Shown here: one piece after another, positions 28,001 to 33,500 of the stretch
Layout of the letters: every line of letters begins with the position of its first letter
How positions within the stretch are numbered: position 1 is the first letter of the stretch
Origin: Quercus robur
Taxonomy: Eukaryota; Streptophyta; Magnoliopsida; Fagales; Fagaceae
Direction of reading: 5' to 3'
Assembly (NCBI RefSeq): GCF_932294415.1
Contig: NC_065538.1
Coordinates: forward strand, 17,273,656 to 17,337,655
Length of the DNA stretch: 64,000 nt
The notes under the pieces: model-generated
Told to the model about the DNA's origin: nothing
Databases searched by the model: none
Seen by the model: only the letters and a program-made list of their open reading frames with translations
Made by a program: the position numbers and the translations under genes

Positions 28001-30524
28001 ACTGGATATATGTTCAATTCTAGTTGGGGACAATATCTTGGTGTAGCTATCAATGTCTCTCTCAACAAATAAAGTAGAGAATAAAGTTGGCAGCACAGAA
28101 TGTGTTTCGTTCTTGGACGAAGTAGTTGAGGTACATCATCATTTTATTTGAGAAAATATACTAAAAGGTTATATTCAAGAACATATAGCAGTTATATTCA
28201 TGAAGGGATAATCTATCTTGAAGTTCTCCAAATTTTGATGGCAGCTCAACGCCATGAGAAAGTAGTTGGTGTTGATGGGGACTATGTAAGAGTTAGCATT
28301 GATTCTATCAATAGGTCAATGCTTTGTTCTTGAAGCATTTTGCATGTGTGCTATTTTGTGTTTGCATGTCTTTAGAGTAGCTACAAAATAAGATAGGGAT
28401 AACATCTCACTTTAGTGGGCGGATGGTTGTCTTTGGCATTCAATGGCTTAGGAATACATAAGCAACTTGGGCATAACATGTTAGATGATGGGATGTAAAT
28501 GAACCAAGTGTTTTATGAACAAGTCTAACTCAACTAGGGAAAAACTTGTTTATATTCATATATTTAGCATATGAGCCAAGCTCATGCCTCAGTTTAGACT
28601 TGGACTATTAAATGAGTTAAGCTCAAACATAATAATGCATTCATGTACAAACTCATAGGTCTAAAGCTTGATTTAAGTATACATTGATAAAATTGATTGC
28701 CCTAAAAGCTTGAACCGTTAGGAAATAATTAATTTGGTCATTTAATCTAACACTCATGTGTGGTCCACCTGAGCTGCCCTTAAGTGGGGCCTAAAACTTT
28801 GTTTTTATTTATTTATTTATTAAATGAGAGGTAATTTGGAGACAAAGGATTGAACCCAATTCCTCATACCATGATAAATTACAAATTATCTAAAAATTTT
28901 AAATTGTTAGGAAATGGTGAATTTAATAATTTCATCTAATATATAAAATGTTGGCATTTGGGCCCATAAGGATTCCTAGATAGGCGCTCATGTAGGAAAC
29001 CTATTCCATTAGGGTTTTTTTGGTGAGCACATATATAATAGTTCATATTCATAAGAGTGGTGGTAGATCCATTTCCATGGCATTGAGTTTTGCTTAGGGT
29101 TTGATACCAAACCCAAGAGGTAAAGTACCAAAAACCTTTGATTTACAACATGAGAACATGTTTGTATGCTTTTCCTTTATATAATAATACATATTCATAT
29201 GCATACATGTATATATATTTTTATAAACTTGAAATTGGATATAGTAAGTTTGTAAATAAGTTTATAAGATCTTAAATTATTATTTATAATTTATTGAGAA
29301 TATAAATAGTCCATTTTGTATTAAAAATTATATATGATTTTTAACAATATAGGTTTGGTGAATTTAATTATTAGCATATATTTGTGAAGAGATAAAACAT
29401 TTTAGTTTGGGTCTTTAATTATTATATATGGGAAAAGAACAAATTAATCAAGTAGCTCGCGAACAAGTTAAAACTTGTTCGACAAGAAAATGGACTAAGC
29501 TGGGATATGTAATCTAGTTTGCCGATGAGCTCAAGCTTGACATGTGTTCAGAATAAAATAAAACTAACAATTCTGAACTATAATACTCGACTCATTTACA
29601 ACCCTATCTAAATGCGAAATAGTTGCTTTGTTGACTTTGTATCTTTAAATATTCAACCTTTTGCAAGTAGTTCTGGTAAGTTTAGGAAGCCTGTCTCTTT
29701 TGTATGGTATATATATAAGGCTTCCTACTAATTGGGAAAATGTGTAAGTGAAATAAAAAGCAATAGTGCAAATGAAGAGTGATTAATATGTTTAACAAAG
29801 TGTGTCTGTGTGCAATGTTCTAATTACTAATAAAACTTCTCTTCTGTAGAAAACTTATTTCTGCATTCTGTTTGAGTATAGTGTGACTAATTAAAAAATA
29901 TTTGATTATAAAATTTATTATTCTGAAAAAAATTAATACAAAATTTCAATGGGGAACTCATGCTAAAATGCAAAAGATGCAGACAAACATGCAATTCAAG
30001 ACTTCCTCTAGCTTTTCCACGGACAATACATGTTGAGAAACCTTAACCTAAATATGGTAAACTGTTACTGTGTATAGATTTGGGGCCACAAGCGTGAGCA
30101 TTTACTGGCATCCCCAACCTAGGATAAGTGGACTCCATATTTAATCCTAGTAACAATAACATGTGAGATAAAATAGATTTGAGGACACAAACATAAGAGA
30201 TTTAGAACATAGACTGCATTTTCTCACGCAACTCTGAAACATTGTTTTGATAGTTTTATTGAAAATCTTCCTTGCTGTAGGTATAGTTACCAAATCCAAT
30301 ATCAGATCAAAGGATCAACGGTATAGCTACTCTGAGGTTATTAGCATTACTAATAACTTCGAAACCATCATTGGAGGAGGAGGATTTGGTAAAGTGTACC
30401 TTGGTAAATTGAAAGATGAAGCTCGAGTAGCCGTTAAATTGCTCTCTCCTTCATCAAAGCAAGGCTATAAGGAATTTCAAGTTGAGGTAATATAGAAAAT
30501 TGCAGCCTGTTTCTGAATTGCTTG

Positions 30525-30560
<36 letters not shown>

Positions 30561-33500
30561 GAAACTGTGAATCTGTAATTACATGAGACATGCAACTAAA
30601 GATTTTCATCCAACTAAACTGAAGAACTGGTTTGAAATATAGGTACAACTCTTGATGATTGTTCATCATAGAAACTTGGTTTCTCTTGTTGGATACTGCG
30701 ACGAGGATGACCAGAAGGCCCTCTTATATGAGTATATGGAAAATGGCGATTTGCACCAGCATTTATCAGGTATTTACCATTTAACCTATGATGAGTCATA
30801 GGAATACAGGATGAAGAGCGCTCTTCATCCTGTATTCCTATGACTCATCATAGGTTACCTTTATCATGTCAAAAGCATGATTTTTAATATAGGGCAAGAC
30901 CTGGATTGAGTTCCATAACTGTACTTGGTTGGCTTTTAGTAAGAGCAAACCACCAAACAAGGTGCTACTCATATCAAATGCTTGCCAAATAATTTCCAAT
31001 AAGTAGTCCCATTTGGCCTGCTCTTAGCGTGAAAATGATAACTTCTTATGAAAATGAAACTAGGCCTTACCCCACCCCATAGTGAAACACCTATGCAACA
31101 AATAAACATACTAAGATGTGGAGAGAGAGAGAGAGAGAGAGAGAGAAGGTAGGTTAAAATGCCTAAGAATTAATCAGAGGTCCTGCTAATCTTTTCACGA
31201 TACAACAATTTGAAATTTCTGATCATCCGACCAATTAAAACAGACAAAACGGGGGGATGGGTGAGGTACCAACTAGCTAGCATAAGCTTTATACAACTGA
31301 ATTGCTATTGCTATTTCATACTATTTGGATTAGGAATGCATGTTTGACGAACATCTTACAATTATAATTTCTTATGCCTTGAATTTGCAAAACAATACCT
31401 TTTCCAATAGAACCCAACTGACAGTTATATTCATATATTTTTCCTGTAGTGAAAAACACAAATGTGATGACTTGGAATGAGAGGCTTAATATTGCAGTGG
31501 ATGCAGCACATGGTTCGCAAACAAATTGATTACATTACTATTGATCTTTAATACATTTTGGATTTTTTTTTTTTTTATATAAATTATTACTTAGGCTTAA
31601 CGATGGATTGTTGGTGGAGTTGTAGGGTTAGAGTATCTTCATAATGGTTGCAAACCACCTATAATTCATAGAGATTTGAAAACTTCCAACATTTTATTGA
31701 CTGGACATATGCAAGCCAAGATAGCTGATTTTGGGTTGTCTAGAATCTTTGCAACTGAAAGTGACTCTCATGTGTCAACTTGCCCAGCTGGCACATTAGG
31801 ATACCTTGATCCAGAGTAAGTGTTTATACTTACTAGTTGATATACTTTTTTATTTTCTTTTTTTATGTTGGAGTTGGATTGTATTTAAGTATCTTTTACA
31901 TATGTTCTAATGGGATTTGAGAACAGACAAAAATTGTTACAAGGTGATATTACTCAGTATTTTCACCGGTGGGAGTTGTCAAAGCATTAGGATGCCAAAA
32001 GCTATTACTTATAATTAAAGTAATCAACTGATAGATTCTTTGAAGAGAGAAAGAAAGCGTAAAGATAGAAGAGAGACACAGAGAGAGAGAAAACACAAGG
32101 ATTATGTAATTTAGCCTTACAATCAATGTCCACAAAGGAAGCCCTTGACGACTCTTCACTATAATCTCAATTCTATGTTACAGTGAACCCTAAGCAACCT
32201 ATATATAGGGATTAGGAGCTAGGGTTAGGCGTACATGGGCTGAGTAAGATAATTGGGCCTCTTAGGTTAATACTCATAAATATCTCTAACCCATCCCCCC
32301 CCCCCCCCCCCCTCCTCAAACTCAAGGTGTCATTTTGGGTTTGGAATGTAACTTGTGAAGATAAAGATGCCTTGAAGATGACCATGAAGACAATCACATA
32401 TGGATCAGACAATGAACATGCAAATTGAGAGCAAACAACGACGATTAATGAATGCCAAAAGACAATAAGGGCCTAAGAAGGCTGCATCAATGACCAAGGA
32501 GGAGCTGTTATAGCTTGAGGGCCGTTGGCAACGAAATAGAGTTGTGATGAAGCATGTGAATGAGTTGATGAATATCATAGATGGTGAACTCAATGAGCAA
32601 AAGGTCAAATTTCATTATTATTATTTTGCTGATTTGAGGCTTGGGAGCCTCAAATGAGGAAACAAAGTGAGCCCAATGGTTGAAGGCTTGGGATGAGTTA
32701 TGAATCCAGACATCCTAGGTTTGATTTTCACTAGGAGTACCCCTGGATCACTTGATACACATTTCTGGTAGTTAGGATCATATATCTATGGTTTATTCCC
32801 TAGTGGTAGGTCCCAAAGGGTCCTCCCTTGGTGAGGTTCCCCGTTATTAAAAAAATATAAATTAGAATCTAAGCAAAAAACAAAGTGGGACACATTTGGT
32901 TGTAAAATGTCAACTGTGGTCACTAGTCAAACTCAAATTGAAAGTCAACTATCAAAGTTAGTCCATAGTCTTTTTTAAACCAAAACTCAACTATCCAATC
33001 TAGTTCAAAGATCCAAATTTGAATTGATCAAGTAGTCCACCCATCAAACCGATTCGAGTTCAGTTTGGGTAAGGTCAAATATTCAGTTCAACCTAACTTG
33101 ACTAGATTCCTGACATAGCATGATGACTTGAGAAGATAGGCTGATGCGGAAGCTGAGGTGACACATGAATGCTAACGTGGCATAACTAATGTGGCATTGG
33201 TGTTAACATGGCAAATGTGGTTTGTTTTAGAGAAAACATATGTATTGGGTTATTGAAATTAACCCTAACATATAACATATTATTGATATATATAGGTCTA
33301 CATACAGTTTACTCTTTTGCCCCTAGTTTTATACTCATAACATGGTTGATGACATGGCCATAAAGCTGATGTGGCACATTTTGGAGGTTGATAAATGGCA
33401 TAGGCATAGAGGGCTGGTGTGTGGAGGTAGGTCACTAGCATATGAAGGGTCCAAAAGGCATGTGGTAATGCATGGGTGTGTGAGAGCAAAAGCAAAAACT

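Noticed and set aside
28148-28333. Short plus-strand frame in intron 8
   Set aside because: Overlaps degraded copia-like sequence and has no independent homology I recognise; 61 residues is within chance for this composition.
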